This document shows positions 1 through 12,179 of a DNA stretch of 43,751 nucleotides, one piece after another. The notes below the pieces were generated by a model. That model saw only the letters and a list, made by a program, of their open reading frames with translations, was not told the DNA's origin and did not search any database. This stretch comes from an uncultured Ectothiorhodospiraceae bacterium. GTDB taxonomy: Bacteria; Pseudomonadota; Gammaproteobacteria; Nitrococcales; Nitrococcaceae. Location of the stretch: contig CAJXMZ010000006.1 in assembly GCA_913056315.1 (NCBI GenBank), positions 1 through 43,751 on the forward strand. Direction: 5' to 3'. The translations under genes were made by a program, and so were the position numbers. Positions within the stretch are counted from its first letter, which is position 1; every line of letters begins with the position of its first letter.

Positions 1-1368
1 GGCCACCCCCAGTATCGGGCCTATTACGCAGATGTTGAGCGTGCCGAGGTTATCGATGCGCAAACAATCGTCTTTCACTTTGCTACTGCGCAAAATAGTG
101 AGTTACCGCTGATCATCGGACAGTTACCGGTATTGCCCGCGCATTATTGGGAAGGACGCGACTTTAGCGCGACCACCCTTGAACCACCGCTTGGTAGCGG
201 GCCCTATCGCGTGGCGGAGGTTGAGCCGGGTCGCCGTGTGGTCTATGAACGGGTTGATGATTACTGGGCGGCTGATTTGGGTCTAAAGCGCGGCCGGCAC
301 AATGTCGATCGGATTCATTACGATTATTACCGCGATGGCACCGTGGCTTTGCAGGCGCTAAAAGCCGGCGAATACGACTTGCGCCAAGAAAATGTCGCGC
401 GTAATTGGGCGCGCGCTTACGACACCGCTGATGTGGCCGCCGGGCGGCTTAAACTCGATGCCATTGCGCATGACCGGCCTGCCGGTATGCAGGGGTTTTT
501 CTTTAACACCCGACGCGCGATTTTTGCTGACCCAAAGGTGCGTGAAGCGCTGAGCTACGCGTTCGACTTTGAATGGACGAATGAGAATTTGTTCTACGGG
601 GCGTATGAGCGCACCCGCAGCTATTTTGAAAACTCCGAGCTCGCCGCCACCGGTCTGCCGTCAGAGGCTGAGCTTGCGTTGTTAGCGCCGTATCGTGATC
701 AGCTGCCCTCACGGGTGTTTAATCAGGCTTATGCCCCGCCCAGCACACAGGCCAACAGCTTGCGCGACAACCTGCGCCAAGCGTTTGCTTTGCTCAATGA
801 AGCCGGTTGGGCCGTCAGCGATGGTGTGCTGACCCATCAACAAAGTGGCCAAGCGATGGCGTTTGAGATTTTGCTCGTTAGCCCTTCATTTGAGCGTGTG
901 GTGTTGCCGTTTAAACGCAACTTGGAGCGTTTGGGTGCGCAGGTTGCGGTACGTACCGTCGACCCCACTCAGTATCAAAATCGCATGGATAGTTTTGATT
1001 TTGATATGACCGTTCATGTTGCGCCGCAGTCACTGTCACCCGGTAACGAGCAACGGGATTTTTGGAGCTGCGAGGCCGCTGCTATCGGCGGCAGTCGCAA
1101 TGTCGCTGGGGTGTGTGATCCGGTGGTTGAGGATCTGGTGCAGGCATTGATTGATGCGCCCAATCGCGATGCCTTAGTCACCCGTGCCCGAGCGCTAGAC
1201 CGGGTGCTGCAGTGGAGCTTTTACGCCATTCCTAATTGGTATATCGATCGCTTTCGAGTGGCGTATTGGGATCGCTTTGGACGCCCGGCGCAAAACCCGC
1301 CGTATGGTTTGGCGCTGGATACCTGGTGGGTTGATGCCGATAAAGCCGCCCGGCTTGATGGTCGTTAG
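1..1368 (+). CDS. yejA: Peptide ABC transporter substrate-binding protein, YejA-like (5' truncated)
   Basis: This is the periplasmic solute-binding protein (SBP family 5) of a YejABEF-type oligopeptide importer. The frame is open from the first base of the window, so the N-terminus and signal peptide lie outside. The TTG at 133 is internal, because the sequence before it (Q-T-I-V-F-H-F, then LPVLPAHYW) is typical of this family. Visible family features are the GSGPYRV turn, the FFFNTRR segment and a C-terminal end rich in aromatic residues ([20 protein letters not shown]). yejB follows 11 bases later and yejE and yejF complete the set, which supports an importer for small peptides. The exact substrate cannot be read from the sequence. 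Confidence 0.9.
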   Translation, partial: GHPQYRAYYADVERAEVIDAQTIVFHFATAQNSELPLIIGQLPVLPAHYWEGRDFSATTLEPPLGSGPYRVAEVEPGRRVVYERVDDYWAADLGLKRGRHNVDRIHYDYYRDGTVALQALKAGEYDLRQENVARNWARAYDTADVAAGRLKLDAIAHDRPAGMQGFFFNTRRAIFADPKVREALSYAFDFEWTNENLFYGAYERTRSYFENSELAATGLPSEAELALLAPYRDQLPSRVFNQAYAPPSTQANSLRDNLRQAFALLNEAGWAVSDGVLTHQQSGQAMAFEILLVSPSFERVVLPFKRNLERLGAQVAVRTVDPTQYQNRMDSFDFDMTVHVAPQSLSPGNEQRDFWSCEAAAIGGSRNVAGVCDPVVEDLVQALIDAPNRDALVTRARALDRVLQWSFYAIPNWYIDRFRVAYWDRFGRPAQNPPYGLALDTWWVDADKAARLDGR

Positions 1369-1379
1369 AGGGTAAGTCG

Positions 1380-2450
1380 GTGTACGCATATATTGCGCGA
1401 CGTCTCCTGCTGATGATCCCCACGCTATTGGGGGTATTGCTGATCAATTTTATTATTGTGCAGTTTGCCCCGGGGGGTCCGATCGAGCAGGTCATGGCGC
1501 AAGTCCAGGGCACGGCCGAATTATCGACTTCTCGCTTTTCAGGCGTTGCCGCGGACGAAGTGGCCAGCGAAAGCCGCGGAGGACGGGGGCTTGATCCTGA
1601 ATTTATTGCCGAGCTTGAAGCACAGTTTGGTTTTGATCAGCCGGCACCGGTGCGCTTTGGCAAAATGTTGGTGGATTACGCGCAATTAGATTTTGGTGAG
1701 AGCTTTTATCGCGATGAAACGGTGTTAGCACTCATCGCTGACAAGCTGCCGGTATCCATCTCACTGGGTTTGTGGACATTGCTCATTACCTACTTAATTT
1801 CCATCCCGCTGGGTGTGCGCAAAGCCGTGCGTGATGGCACGGCGTTTGATGTATGGACCAGTGCTGTGGTGATTGTGGGTTATGCCATACCGGGGTTTTT
1901 GTTCGCCATTATGCTCATTGTGGTGTTCGCCGGTGGCAGCTATTTGGATTGGTTTCCGTTGCGCGGCTTAGTCTCTGAGGATTGGGATACGCTGAGCCTG
2001 CCGGGGCAAATTTTGGATTATCTCTGGCATTTGGTATTGCCCGTGCTGGCCATGGTGATTGGCGGGTTCGCGGGGCTTACCATGCTGACCAAGAACTCGT
2101 TTCTTGAAGAAATTAATAAACACTACGTTATGACCGCACGGGCCAAAGGCGTGACGGAGCGGCGCGTGCTCTATGGCCATGTCTTTCGCAATGCCATGCT
2201 CATTGTTATCGCCGGGTTTCCGGCCGCGTTTGTCGGTGTGCTGTTTACCGGGGCATTGCTCATTGAAGTGATTTTCTCGCTCGATGGTCTTGGGCTGCTG
2301 GGCTTTGAGTCAGTCGTTAACCGGGATTACCCCGTGGTGTTCGGGAGTTTGTTTATTTTCACGCTCATTGGCTTGGTGCTGAATTTGCTGGGCGATTTAA
2401 TGTATGTGTTAGTCGATCCGCGCATCGACTTCGATACACGAGAAGGCTGA
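1380..2450 (+). CDS. yejB: Peptide ABC transporter permease YejB
   Basis: Inner-membrane permease of the YejABEF importer (DppB/OppB-type, 356 aa, near the usual length). It starts with GTG. A first membrane segment lies at about residues 8-28, followed by the long periplasmic insertion typical of YejB, which here includes a Gly/Arg-rich stretch. Four to five more hydrophobic segments follow. The cytoplasmic EAA loop that docks on the ATPase is seen as [15 protein letters not shown] around residue 245. It is expected to pair with YejE as a heterodimer. It ends 7 bases before yejE, so co-transcription is likely. Confidence 0.93.
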   Translation: MYAYIARRLLLMIPTLLGVLLINFIIVQFAPGGPIEQVMAQVQGTAELSTSRFSGVAADEVASESRGGRGLDPEFIAELEAQFGFDQPAPVRFGKMLVDYAQLDFGESFYRDETVLALIADKLPVSISLGLWTLLITYLISIPLGVRKAVRDGTAFDVWTSAVVIVGYAIPGFLFAIMLIVVFAGGSYLDWFPLRGLVSEDWDTLSLPGQILDYLWHLVLPVLAMVIGGFAGLTMLTKNSFLEEINKHYVMTARAKGVTERRVLYGHVFRNAMLIVIAGFPAAFVGVLFTGALLIEVIFSLDGLGLLGFESVVNRDYPVVFGSLFIFTLIGLVLNLLGDLMYVLVDPRIDFDTREG

Positions 2451-2457
2451 GCGCGCT

Positions 2458-3498
2458 GTGTTAAGCCTTAATCCCATCAATCAACGCCGCTGGGCGCAGT
2501 TTCGGGCTAACCGGCGGGGCTGGTGGTCGCTGTGGCTATTTTTGCTGTTATTTGGGGTGTCGCTATTCGCTGAGCTCATCGCCAATGAGCGGCCGCTACT
2601 CGTGAGCTATGCCGGTGATCTGTATGTGCCGGTGTTGGTCAGTTACCCCGAGACAACCTTTGGTGGCGACTTTCCCACCGAAGCAAACTACCGCGACCCG
2701 TTTGTCGCGCAGATGATTAATGCCAATGGGTGGATGCTTTGGCCACTCATTCCATTTCACCATTCCACGGTTAACTACGCGAGCGAGCAGGCCGCGCCGG
2801 CACCGCCATCGGCACAAAACTGGTTGGGTACCGATGATCAGGCGCGTGATGTATTGGCGCGGCTCATTTATGGGTTTCGCATTTCGGTGTTATTTGGGCT
2901 GGTGTTAACGCTGGCCAGCTCGGTTATTGGCGTGCTGGTGGGCGCGGTACAAGGGTATTTTGGCGGCCGAGTTGATTTGCTGGGTCAGCGCTTTATCGAG
3001 GTCTGGGCGGGGCTGCCGGTGCTGTACTTGCTGATCATTATGGCGGGCTTTGTCCAACCTAATTTTTGGTGGCTGCTGGCGATTATGCTGTTGTTTAGCT
3101 GGACGCAGCTGGTGGGGGTGGTGCGCGCAGAATTTTTGCGGGTGCGTAATTTTGATTATGTGACCGCGGCTAAAGCCCTTGGGGTGGGTGATACGGTGAT
3201 TATCGTGCGTCATGCGCTTCCTAACGCCATGGTCGCCACCGTGACGTTTATGCCTTTTATTCTCACCGGATCGATCACAACACTGACCTCGCTGGACTTT
3301 TTGGGCTTTGGTCTGCCGCCGGGCTCGCCCTCCCTGGGTGAGCTCTTGGCGCAAGGCAAAGCCAATTTACAAGCACCATGGCTGGGGTTAACGGCGTTTT
3401 TCACGCTGGCCATTATGCTGTCGTTATTAGTGTTTATCGGTGAAGCCGCGCGCGATGCGTTTGATCCGCGCAAGACCTTCGCAGGGCCAAACTCATGA
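2458..3498 (+). CDS. yejE: Peptide ABC transporter permease YejE
   Basis: Second membrane permease of the importer (DppC/OppC-type, 346 aa). It has a GTG start, an N-terminal membrane segment at about residues 22-42, a long periplasmic region, then the motif NWLGTDDQARDVLARLIYG, which is diagnostic of DppC-like permeases. Hydrophobic segments and an EAA loop (VTAAKALGVGD) follow at around residue 230. The C-terminus DAFDPRKTF is the usual end of the family. Its stop overlaps the yejF start in an ATGA junction, which indicates translational coupling with the ATPase gene. Confidence 0.93.
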   Translation: MLSLNPINQRRWAQFRANRRGWWSLWLFLLLFGVSLFAELIANERPLLVSYAGDLYVPVLVSYPETTFGGDFPTEANYRDPFVAQMINANGWMLWPLIPFHHSTVNYASEQAAPAPPSAQNWLGTDDQARDVLARLIYGFRISVLFGLVLTLASSVIGVLVGAVQGYFGGRVDLLGQRFIEVWAGLPVLYLLIIMAGFVQPNFWWLLAIMLLFSWTQLVGVVRAEFLRVRNFDYVTAAKALGVGDTVIIVRHALPNAMVATVTFMPFILTGSITTLTSLDFLGFGLPPGSPSLGELLAQGKANLQAPWLGLTAFFTLAIMLSLLVFIGEAARDAFDPRKTFAGPNS

Positions 3499-5102
3499 CG
3501 GCGCCGCTGCTGAGCATTGATAACTTGAGCGTGGCGTTCGGTCACGGGAGCCAACAAAAAACGGTGGTGCAAGGCGTGAATTTGCATTTGAACGCCGGTG
3601 AGACGTTGGCTTTGGTCGGTGAGAGCGGCTCAGGTAAGTCAGTAACCGCGCTTGCGATTGCGCAGTTGCTGCCTTATCCCCAGGCGCACCACCCCAGTGG
3701 TGAAGTCAGGCTGCACGGCGAGGCATTGTTCAAGGCTTCGCCCCGGCGTTTGCAGGCTCTACGTGGCGGTTCATTTGGCATGGTCTTTCAAGAGCCGATG
3801 ACCTCGCTTAACCCGGTGCACACCATTGAAAAACAAATTGGTGAGACATTGCGCATTCACCAAGGGCTAAGCGTTAGCCAAGCCCGAGAGCGAAGCGTTG
3901 ATTTGCTTGAGCAGGTGCGCTTGCCCGAGGCGGCGGCACGCTTAGGGGCTTTCCCGCATCAGCTCTCGGGCGGCCAGCGCCAACGCGTGATGATTGCCAT
4001 GGCGATTGCCAATGGTCCTGAGCTGTTGATTGCCGACGAGCCAACCACCGCGTTGGATGTGACGATTCAGGCTGAAATTTTGGATTTGTTGGCCGATCTG
4101 CAGCGCCGCTTGGGTATGGCCATGCTTTTTATCAGTCATGACTTCAATGTCGTGCGCCGTATTGCGGATCGCGTGGCTGTTATGCAAAACGGCCGGGTGG
4201 TTGAGCAAGGTGATCGTACGGCCGTGTTAACCCAGCCCAGCCATGATTACACGCGCATGCTGCTCGCTGCTGAACCGACTGGCCAGCCCGCCGCACTTAC
4301 CGCTCAGTCGCCGGTGCTGCAGACACGCGATTTACGCGTGTGGTTTGCTCAACGCGGTGGCTTGTTAAAACGGGTTCGTGGTCATTTAAAAGCGGTTGAT
4401 GGAGTCGATTTAACGGTTCATGCCGGCGAGACCCTGGGCGTGGTGGGGGAGAGCGGGTCGGGTAAAACCACCCTCGGGATGGCCTTGCTGCGCTTGCAAT
4501 CAGCCACTGGCGCGATTGATTTTGAAGGCCAAGATATTACGCAGCTTAAGCCCAAAGATTTACGCCCATTGCGACAGCGTTTGCAGGTGGTCTTTCAAGA
4601 CCCCTACGGCAGTTTGAGCCCACGCATGTCGGTGGAGCAGATTATTAGCGAGGGGCTCGCGGTCCATGGGCGGGGTGGCAGTGTGGCGGGCAGGGCGCAG
4701 TTGGCTCGCGATGCGCTAACTGAAACTGGGTTGTCAGCTGAGCTTGCGCAGCGCTTTCCACATGAGCTCTCTGGCGGTCAACGCCAGCGTGTGGCCATCG
4801 CGCGGGCGATTGTATTGCGGCCGCGCTTAATTGTGCTCGATGAACCGACATCGGCGCTTGATCGCTCGGTTCAAGCACAACTCGTTGATCTGCTGCGCAC
4901 GCTCCAGGCGCGTCATGGACTGGCCTATGTATTTATTAGCCATGATTTAAAAGTGGTTCGCGCGATGAGTCACCGCGTGGTCGTGATGCAGTCAGGCCGT
5001 GTCTTAGAATCGGGCTTGGCCGAACAAATTTTTACCGCACCGCAACACCCCTATACCCAGCGTTTGCTCAATGCTGCGCTCGATGGCGCGCAATCGGTGT
5101 AA
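3495..5102 (+). CDS. yejF: Peptide ABC transporter ATPase YejF (two fused ATPase domains)
   Basis: ATPase that powers peptide import, with two ABC domains in one chain (535 aa), as is normal for YejF. Domain 1 has Walker A GESGSGKS at residues 42-49, the signature LSGGQ at 157-161 and Walker B LLIADE at 177-182. Domain 2 has Walker A at 318-325, LSGGQ at 425-429 and LIVLDE at 445-450. The switch His follows each Walker B (ISHD). Each half ends with the oligopeptide-transporter C-terminal region containing H(D/P)YT. All catalytic residues are present, so the protein should be active. It ends the yej cluster, and der begins 39 bases downstream. Confidence 0.95.
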   Translation: MTAPLLSIDNLSVAFGHGSQQKTVVQGVNLHLNAGETLALVGESGSGKSVTALAIAQLLPYPQAHHPSGEVRLHGEALFKASPRRLQALRGGSFGMVFQEPMTSLNPVHTIEKQIGETLRIHQGLSVSQARERSVDLLEQVRLPEAAARLGAFPHQLSGGQRQRVMIAMAIANGPELLIADEPTTALDVTIQAEILDLLADLQRRLGMAMLFISHDFNVVRRIADRVAVMQNGRVVEQGDRTAVLTQPSHDYTRMLLAAEPTGQPAALTAQSPVLQTRDLRVWFAQRGGLLKRVRGHLKAVDGVDLTVHAGETLGVVGESGSGKTTLGMALLRLQSATGAIDFEGQDITQLKPKDLRPLRQRLQVVFQDPYGSLSPRMSVEQIISEGLAVHGRGGSVAGRAQLARDALTETGLSAELAQRFPHELSGGQRQRVAIARAIVLRPRLIVLDEPTSALDRSVQAQLVDLLRTLQARHGLAYVFISHDLKVVRAMSHRVVVMQSGRVLESGLAEQIFTAPQHPYTQRLLNAALDGAQSV

Positions 5103-5141
5103 AGCCACCCGCGCTGGGTCTACGGCTGCTATTATTTACTC

Positions 5142-6572
5142 ATGAAACAACCGGTCATTGCTTTGGTGGGACGGCCTAATGTCGGCAAGTCCACGCTATT
5201 TAATCGTTTAACCCGTAGCCGAGACGCCCTAGTTGCCGACTTTCCCGGGCTGACGCGGGATCGCCAATATGGCATCGGTAAAGTCGGGCATAGCCCCTAT
5301 GTGGTTGTCGATACCGGTGGCTTGGGCGATCCGGATGACGAGACCTACCACCATATGCAGCGTCAGGCGCTACGAGCGCTGGATGAAGCCGATGTTATTT
5401 TGTTTTTGGTCGATGCCCATGCGGGCGTTACCCCAGGCGATGAAACCCTAACCCAACAGTTGCGCCAACGCGGCAAACGGGTGTGGTTGGTTATGAATAA
5501 AGTCGACGGCGTTGACCCAGTGATGGCGGCGGCTGACTTTCATGCCTTAGGGCTAGATACGCCTTGGCCGATTGCCGCGGTGCATAACCGCGGTGTCCCG
5601 GCGCTAATGGATCGGGTGCTGGCTGATGTAGGGGCTGAGCCGCCATTAGACGAAGAGGCACAATCGCCCCCGTCGCCGCAGGTGCCTTCAGATACTCAGC
5701 GTCACGGCCCGATCGAAGTGGCTATTATTGGCCGACCGAATGTGGGCAAATCAACGCTGGTCAATCGCCTGATTGGTGAAGAGCGCGTGCTGGTCTACGA
5801 CATGCCGGGCACCACGCGCGATGCCATTCGTGTGCCATTCGAGCGCGACGGTCAGGCGTTTGAATTAATCGACACCGCTGGTATTCGCAGGCGCAGTCGC
5901 GTTAAAGAAAGCATTGAGAAGTTCAGCATTGTGAAAACCCTGCAAGCCATTGATGCCGCGCAGGTGGTGATTATGGTACTGGATGCCCAACAGCAGATCT
6001 CAGAGCAAGATGCGCACTTAATCGGTCATGTAATTGATGCCGGGCGCGGTTTGGTGTTAGCCGTTAACAAATGGGATGGGCTTGAGCCGGGCGCACGCGA
6101 TCGCATACGCCGTGAGTTAGACGTCAAGCTAGGCTTTCTAGACTTTGCCCAGCCGCGATTTATTTCCGCGCTGCACGGCACGGGGGTCGGTCGATTGCTC
6201 GAGGCCGTGATTCGGGTGGATACGGCTGCGCGGCGCGAAATGCCAACGCCGCTGCTCAACCGGATTCTGGCTGCTGCTACGCAAGCGCATGAACCGCCTT
6301 TGGTACGCGGGCGGCGTATTAAGCTGCGCTATATTCACCAAGGTGGGCGTAATCCACCGACGTTAATTTTGCATGGCAACCAAACCGCTTCCCTGCCGGC
6401 GGCCTATCGGCGTTACCTTATTAATCGATTTCGGCGTGAGCTCGGTTTATGGGGTACACCGGTGCGGCTTGAACTGCGGACCGGCGAAAACCCCTTTGCC
6501 GGTCGACGCAATAAACTCACGCCACGGCAGCAAAAAAAGCGCGAACGCATGGTTCGCCGCAATCGACATTAG
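5142..6572 (+). CDS. der: Ribosome biogenesis GTPase Der (EngA)
   Basis: Essential double GTPase needed for 50S subunit maturation (476 aa). GTPase domain 1 has GRPNVGKS at 10-17, DTGG at 57-60 and NKVD at 119-122. Domain 2 has GRPNVGKS at 197-204, DTAG at about 244 and NKWD at 309-312. The C-terminal KH-like domain and a basic tail ([12 protein letters not shown]) follow. The linker between the GTPase domains is acidic and Pro/Ser-rich, as usual. No clear Shine-Dalgarno sequence is seen before the ATG. In most gammaproteobacteria der follows bamB, but here it lies next to yejF and bamB is followed by adk, so it has moved. Confidence 0.97.
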   Translation: MKQPVIALVGRPNVGKSTLFNRLTRSRDALVADFPGLTRDRQYGIGKVGHSPYVVVDTGGLGDPDDETYHHMQRQALRALDEADVILFLVDAHAGVTPGDETLTQQLRQRGKRVWLVMNKVDGVDPVMAAADFHALGLDTPWPIAAVHNRGVPALMDRVLADVGAEPPLDEEAQSPPSPQVPSDTQRHGPIEVAIIGRPNVGKSTLVNRLIGEERVLVYDMPGTTRDAIRVPFERDGQAFELIDTAGIRRRSRVKESIEKFSIVKTLQAIDAAQVVIMVLDAQQQISEQDAHLIGHVIDAGRGLVLAVNKWDGLEPGARDRIRRELDVKLGFLDFAQPRFISALHGTGVGRLLEAVIRVDTAARREMPTPLLNRILAAATQAHEPPLVRGRRIKLRYIHQGGRNPPTLILHGNQTASLPAAYRRYLINRFRRELGLWGTPVRLELRTGENPFAGRRNKLTPRQQKKRERMVRRNRH

Positions 6573-6583
6573 GCAGGTTAATC

Positions 6584-7150
6584 GTGGGTGAACTCAGTTT
6601 TCCGCGCGTCCAACAGATTCGCTTTGGTTACTCTAACCTCGAAGATCGTTTGTCGATTATGCTGACAATGGCTTCAGGTGAAGGGCGAGTCGCGTGGTTA
6701 TCGCGTCGCGCGCTGGGCGGGCTTATGCAGCATATCAATACAGTGCTTAAGCAAAGTCATCCAGCCGGAGAAGGCCAAGATGCGCATGATGCGGTGATGG
6801 CGCTTGAGCACATCGGTGCGCGCTCACAAGTGGCCGCGCAGCGCGATCAAGAAAAGCGTGAAGCCGATGATCAAGCCATCGCCAAGCCCAACGAATGGAC
6901 GCATTATCTTGTCACCGAGGCGCGGGTTGAGGCGCAGGGAGAAGCCGGTGCGACCATTGTTGTGGCGCTTATGGGGCAGCCGCTGCCAGGTGCGCCCGAT
7001 CAGCGCTTTGAGCCTGCGGCGATTGCCGGGTTAGCGTTAACGCGCGCCCACGCCCATGAAATCCTGCGGCTCATGCGAGCCAATGCCGATCAGGCCCAAT
7101 GGCAGCTCGATGCCTCGATTGGCTGGTTGGGTGGGTCATCAGAACAATAA
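6584..7150 (+). CDS. Unrecognised cytoplasmic protein, 188 aa
   Basis: I do not recognise this family. The gene starts with GTG 11 bases after der, so it is probably co-transcribed with der. The protein has no cysteine, no signal peptide and no membrane segment. It has an N-terminal region that could form beta strands (QIRFGYSNLEDRLSIMLTM), a charged central region (about residues 60-95, QRDQEKREADDQAI) and an Ala-rich C-terminal helix region. Composition resembles its neighbours, so transfer is not suggested. Its stop lies 1 base from the 3' end of the convergent tRNA-Arg gene. A role linked to ribosome assembly would be only a guess from position. Confidence 0.75.
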   Translation: MGELSFPRVQQIRFGYSNLEDRLSIMLTMASGEGRVAWLSRRALGGLMQHINTVLKQSHPAGEGQDAHDAVMALEHIGARSQVAAQRDQEKREADDQAIAKPNEWTHYLVTEARVEAQGEAGATIVVALMGQPLPGAPDQRFEPAAIAGLALTRAHAHEILRLMRANADQAQWQLDASIGWLGGSSEQ

Positions 7151-7151
7151 A

Positions 7152-7228
<77 letters not shown>

Positions 7229-7268
7229 GGCGCTAAGGGGCAGTCGTTTGCTGGAGTGCAAAGATGAA

Positions 7269-7344
<76 letters not shown>

Positions 7345-7362
7345 AAATCAAAAACAACCCAA

Positions 7363-7392
7363 AGTGTAGCATCCGAGGTTTTGCCGGTGCCA
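7363..7392 (-). promoter_or_regulatory. Putative sigma70 promoter for the tRNA-Ala/tRNA-Arg pair
   Basis: On the minus strand a -35-like TGGCAC (7387-7392) and a -10 TACACT (7363-7368) are separated by 18 bases. Transcription would start near 7357, about 13 bases before the 5' end of tRNA-Ala, a normal distance for a tRNA gene. The -35 match is weak. Confidence 0.4.
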
Positions 7393-7408
7393 CATTCACG
7401 CGTGGCGT

Positions 7409-7417
7409 TGGTATGAT
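7409..7417 (+). promoter_or_regulatory. Putative extended -10 promoter for the small lipoprotein gene
   Basis: TGGTATGAT is an extended -10 element (TGn plus TATGAT). No good -35 is seen, as is common for extended -10 promoters. The predicted start near 7424 lies about 27 bases before the ATG at 7451, with a GGAG ribosome site at 7440-7443 in between. Confidence 0.45.
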
Positions 7418-7450
7418 GGGGTTATTGTTTGTCTTATGCGGAGTCTTACC

Positions 7451-7606
7451 ATGATCAATCGACCAGCCCGACGCATCTTGCGCACCACGCTGGTGCTAAT
7501 GATTGCCGCGATATTGCTCAGTGGCTGCAACACCATGGAGGGATTGGGTAAAGATATTCAATCCGCCGGCCGCATGCTTGAGAAGACCGCCGACCGCGAT
7601 GATTAA
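7451..7606 (+). CDS. Small entericidin-like (EcnA/B) lipoprotein, 51 aa
   Basis: A short gene with an ATG at 7451, preceded by GGAG at 7440-7443. The 51-residue product has a basic N-terminus (MINRPARRILR), a hydrophobic segment at residues 13-23 and a lipobox LLSGC with the acylated Cys at residue 26. The mature part, CNTMEGLGKDIQSAG, matches the entericidin family pattern (C-N-T-x-x-G-x-G-x-D-x-x-x-x-G). Entericidins are small membrane lipoproteins linked to stationary-phase lysis control in E. coli. No partner toxin or antidote gene is adjacent. It lies alone between minus-strand tRNA genes with its own likely promoter. Confidence 0.88.
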   Translation: MINRPARRILRTTLVLMIAAILLSGCNTMEGLGKDIQSAGRMLEKTADRDD

Positions 7607-7617
7607 TTAATCGGTAG

Positions 7618-7704
7618 TGGTGCCGGGGGCGGGAATCGAACCCGCACTCTCTTTCGAGAACCGGATTTTGAATCCGGCGCGTCTACCAGTTCCGCCACCC
7701 CGGC
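7618..7704 (-). tRNA. tRNA-Leu (anticodon CAA)
   Basis: An 87-nt class II tRNA on the minus strand with encoded CCA (7618-7620). The acceptor stem is GCCGGGG/CCCCGGC. The anticodon stem CCGGA/TCCGG holds the loop TTCAAAA, giving anticodon CAA (codon UUG). A long variable arm (TTCTC-GAAA-GAGA type hairpin) is present, as expected for leucine tRNAs. Confidence 0.97.
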
Positions 7705-7719
7705 CAGAACAGGCCATAG

Positions 7720-7728
7720 ATTATAACA
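7720..7728 (-). promoter_or_regulatory. Extended -10 promoter for tRNA-Leu(CAA)
   Basis: The minus strand reads TGTTATAAT, a perfect TATAAT with an extended TGn element. The start would be near 7713, about 9 bases before the tRNA 5' end at 7704. A -35 element would lie inside the start of queA, and no good match is seen there. Confidence 0.6.
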
Positions 7729-7735
7729 GGCAACA

Positions 7736-9888
<2,153 letters not shown>

Positions 9889-9917
9889 TGCCGGCCTTTT
9901 AATCCGAGGAGATTGCC

Positions 9918-10307
9918 ATGGACTTTTTAATTAGTGATGCCTTCGCTCAGTCTGGCGAGCCAACTGCTGGCTTAACCGGGCTTATCTTTCCAATCGCGTT
10001 AATCGTGATTTTTTACTTTTTGCTCATTCGCCCGCAGCAAAAGCGTGCAAAAGAGCACAAGAAGTTGGTGCAAAACTTAGGCAAGGGTGATGAGGTTTTG
10101 ACCACCGGTGGCATCGTCGGGCGCATCACCGATGTTGGCGATACTTTCTCTACGCTCGAGTTGGCTGATGGGGTTGAGGTGCGGTTGCAAAAGTCAGCGG
10201 TCGCGCAAGTTCTGCCCAAGGGCTCATTAAAAGGGGGGCTGGATAAAGCGGATGCCGCTGGCGAAGAGCCTGCCAAAATCAGCAAGGACAGCAAGAAGTC
10301 TAAGTAG
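9918..10307 (+). CDS. yajC: Sec translocase accessory protein YajC
   Basis: Small single-span membrane protein of the SecDF-YajC complex (129 aa). A membrane segment lies at about residues 20-40 (GLIFPIALIVIFYFLLI), followed at once by the family signature RPQQKRAKEHKKL. A soluble beta-rich domain follows, containing GDEVLTTGGIVGRITDV. The C-terminal tail is charged and Lys-rich. The ATG at 9918 has an AGGAG-type site (CCGAGGAG) before it. secD begins 6 bases after its stop. Confidence 0.95.
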   Translation: MDFLISDAFAQSGEPTAGLTGLIFPIALIVIFYFLLIRPQQKRAKEHKKLVQNLGKGDEVLTTGGIVGRITDVGDTFSTLELADGVEVRLQKSAVAQVLPKGSLKGGLDKADAAGEEPAKISKDSKKSK

Positions 10308-10313
10308 CCCGTA

Positions 10314-12170
10314 ATGAATCGTTATCCGTTGTGGAAATATATTCTGCTCGTGGTGGTTATCGCGAGCGGGTGCTTGTATGCCCTGCCTAACGTGTTTGGG
10401 CAAGACCCGGCATTGCAAATTACCAACGCGGATAGCGGCGTGCCGAGCCCGCGCGAACAAACTCGGATCGTAGAAATACTGGCAGGCCAAGATATTGCGG
10501 TGCGTGGTACCGAGCAAACCGATGAGCATCTGCTGCTCAGGCTAGCCAGTGCCCAGGCGCAAACGCGGGCTGCCGATGAGCTCGAGGTAAGGCTGGGCCG
10601 TGATTACACGGTGGCGTTGAATTTGGCCCCGTCGACACCGGGTTGGCTGCGTAATTTGGGCGGTCAGCCCATGTATTTGGGGCTGGATCTGCGCGGTGGT
10701 GTGCATTTTTTAATGCAAGTGGACACGCAAGCGGTTCTCGAGCAAACGGTCTCGCGCTATAGCGATGAGTTTCGGCGGTTGTTGCGTGAAGCCGATATTC
10801 GCTACCGCGACGTGCGCACCGGGGAGGGTCGGTTAAGCCTGGCCTTTGCCAGCCAAGAGCGGCTTGACCAAGCGCTCGATGCGTTGCGGCCGGAATACCT
10901 AGAGCTTGAATTTAACGCGAACAACGACGTAACGCCGCCACGACTCGAGGCGGTACTAACCGATGATGAGCGCACCAAAGTGCGCAACTTTGCCGTTGAA
11001 CAAAACATGACCACGCTGCGCAACCGCGTGAATGAGCTGGGCGTTGCTGAGCCGGTGATTCAGCGTCAGGGCTTAGACCGCATTGTGGTGCAATTACCCG
11101 GTGTTCAAGATACCGCGCGAGCCAAAGACATTATCGGCGCGACCGCGACCCTTGAATTTCGAATGGTTGATGCCGGCAATTTCCCCTATCGCGGCGGCCC
11201 CGATGCAACCCCACCGCCGGGTACCGAGCTATTCCCTGAGCGCGAGGGCGGTTATGTCTTGCTCGAGCGCGAAATTATCATCACAGGCGATGCGATTACC
11301 GACGCCCAGTCAGGCATTGACACCCAGACCGGTCAGTCCGAGGTCAATATTCGCTTGAGCGGTGCCGGCGGCAGCATTATGAGCCGTGTCACCCAAAACC
11401 GAGTGGGCGACCACATGGCGGTGGTGTTTAAAGAAACCGAGCTGCAGGCACGCCGGGTGAATGGCGAGGTCGTGCGGGAGCAAGTGGTTGTTGAAGAGGT
11501 GATTAACATCGCCCGCATTCAAGAGCAGCTTGGGAGTCGTTTTCGTATCACCGGGTTGGATAGCGGCCAAGAAGCGCGTGATCTATCGCTGCTTCTGCGC
11601 GCGGGATCGCTGGCCGCTCCGATGCAAATTGTCGAAGAGCGCACAATTGGGCCAAGCCTAGGCCAAGAGAACATTAATCAAGGCCTAGCAGCGGTCGTGA
11701 TTGGTTTTGCATTGGTGGTGGCCTTTATGGCGTTTTACTACCGGGTCTTTGGCTTGTTTGCCAATCTCGCTTTGCTCGCTAACCTGGTGCTGATCGTGGC
11801 GGTGTTGTCGGTCTTGCAGGCCACGTTAACGCTGCCGGGTATTGCCGGTATTGTGCTCACGGTGGGCATGGCGGTAGATGCTAACGTGCTAATTTTTGAG
11901 CGTATTCGCGAAGAAATTCGCGCGGGCAGCAACACGCAAAAAGCGATTGAAGCCGGTTATGGGAAAGCGCTATCAACGATTGCCGATGCCAATGTGACCA
12001 CCTTGATTGCAGCGGTGGTGTTGTTTGCCTTTGGTACCGGGCCGATTAAAGGCTTTGCTGTGACGCTTTCAATTGGCATTGTCAGTTCGATGTTTACCGC
12101 CATCCTGGGCACGCGTGCCTTGGCCAATTTGGTTTATGGCGCGCGTCGCGGCGCCCGGCTGTCGATTTAA
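10314..12170 (+). CDS. secD: Protein translocase subunit SecD
   Basis: Proton-driven subunit that helps late steps of protein export through SecYEG (618 aa). It has an N-terminal membrane segment at about residues 8-26, a large periplasmic region with the signature MYLGLDLRGGVHFLMQVD near residue 120, and then a five-span RND-type membrane domain. Conserved membrane motifs are GMAVDANVLIFERIREE (about residue 520) and the GTGPIKGFAVTLSIGI loop. The length and all segments are as expected. It forms a yajC-secD-secF operon, with secF 9 bases downstream. Confidence 0.96.
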   Translation: MNRYPLWKYILLVVVIASGCLYALPNVFGQDPALQITNADSGVPSPREQTRIVEILAGQDIAVRGTEQTDEHLLLRLASAQAQTRAADELEVRLGRDYTVALNLAPSTPGWLRNLGGQPMYLGLDLRGGVHFLMQVDTQAVLEQTVSRYSDEFRRLLREADIRYRDVRTGEGRLSLAFASQERLDQALDALRPEYLELEFNANNDVTPPRLEAVLTDDERTKVRNFAVEQNMTTLRNRVNELGVAEPVIQRQGLDRIVVQLPGVQDTARAKDIIGATATLEFRMVDAGNFPYRGGPDATPPPGTELFPEREGGYVLLEREIIITGDAITDAQSGIDTQTGQSEVNIRLSGAGGSIMSRVTQNRVGDHMAVVFKETELQARRVNGEVVREQVVVEEVINIARIQEQLGSRFRITGLDSGQEARDLSLLLRAGSLAAPMQIVEERTIGPSLGQENINQGLAAVVIGFALVVAFMAFYYRVFGLFANLALLANLVLIVAVLSVLQATLTLPGIAGIVLTVGMAVDANVLIFERIREEIRAGSNTQKAIEAGYGKALSTIADANVTTLIAAVVLFAFGTGPIKGFAVTLSIGIVSSMFTAILGTRALANLVYGARRGARLSI

Positions 12171-12179
12171 GGGGTCAGC

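Noticed and set aside
133-1368. Start of the first gene at TTG 133
   Set aside because: The same frame is open from base 1 and the residues before 133 fit the solute-binding family, so the gene begins outside the window.
2905-3354. Long minus-strand frames opposite real genes (for example 2905-3354, 15837-16451, 23951-24490)
   Set aside because: They are low-complexity shadows rich in His, Arg, Gln and Pro with no domain, lying fully inside well-identified genes.
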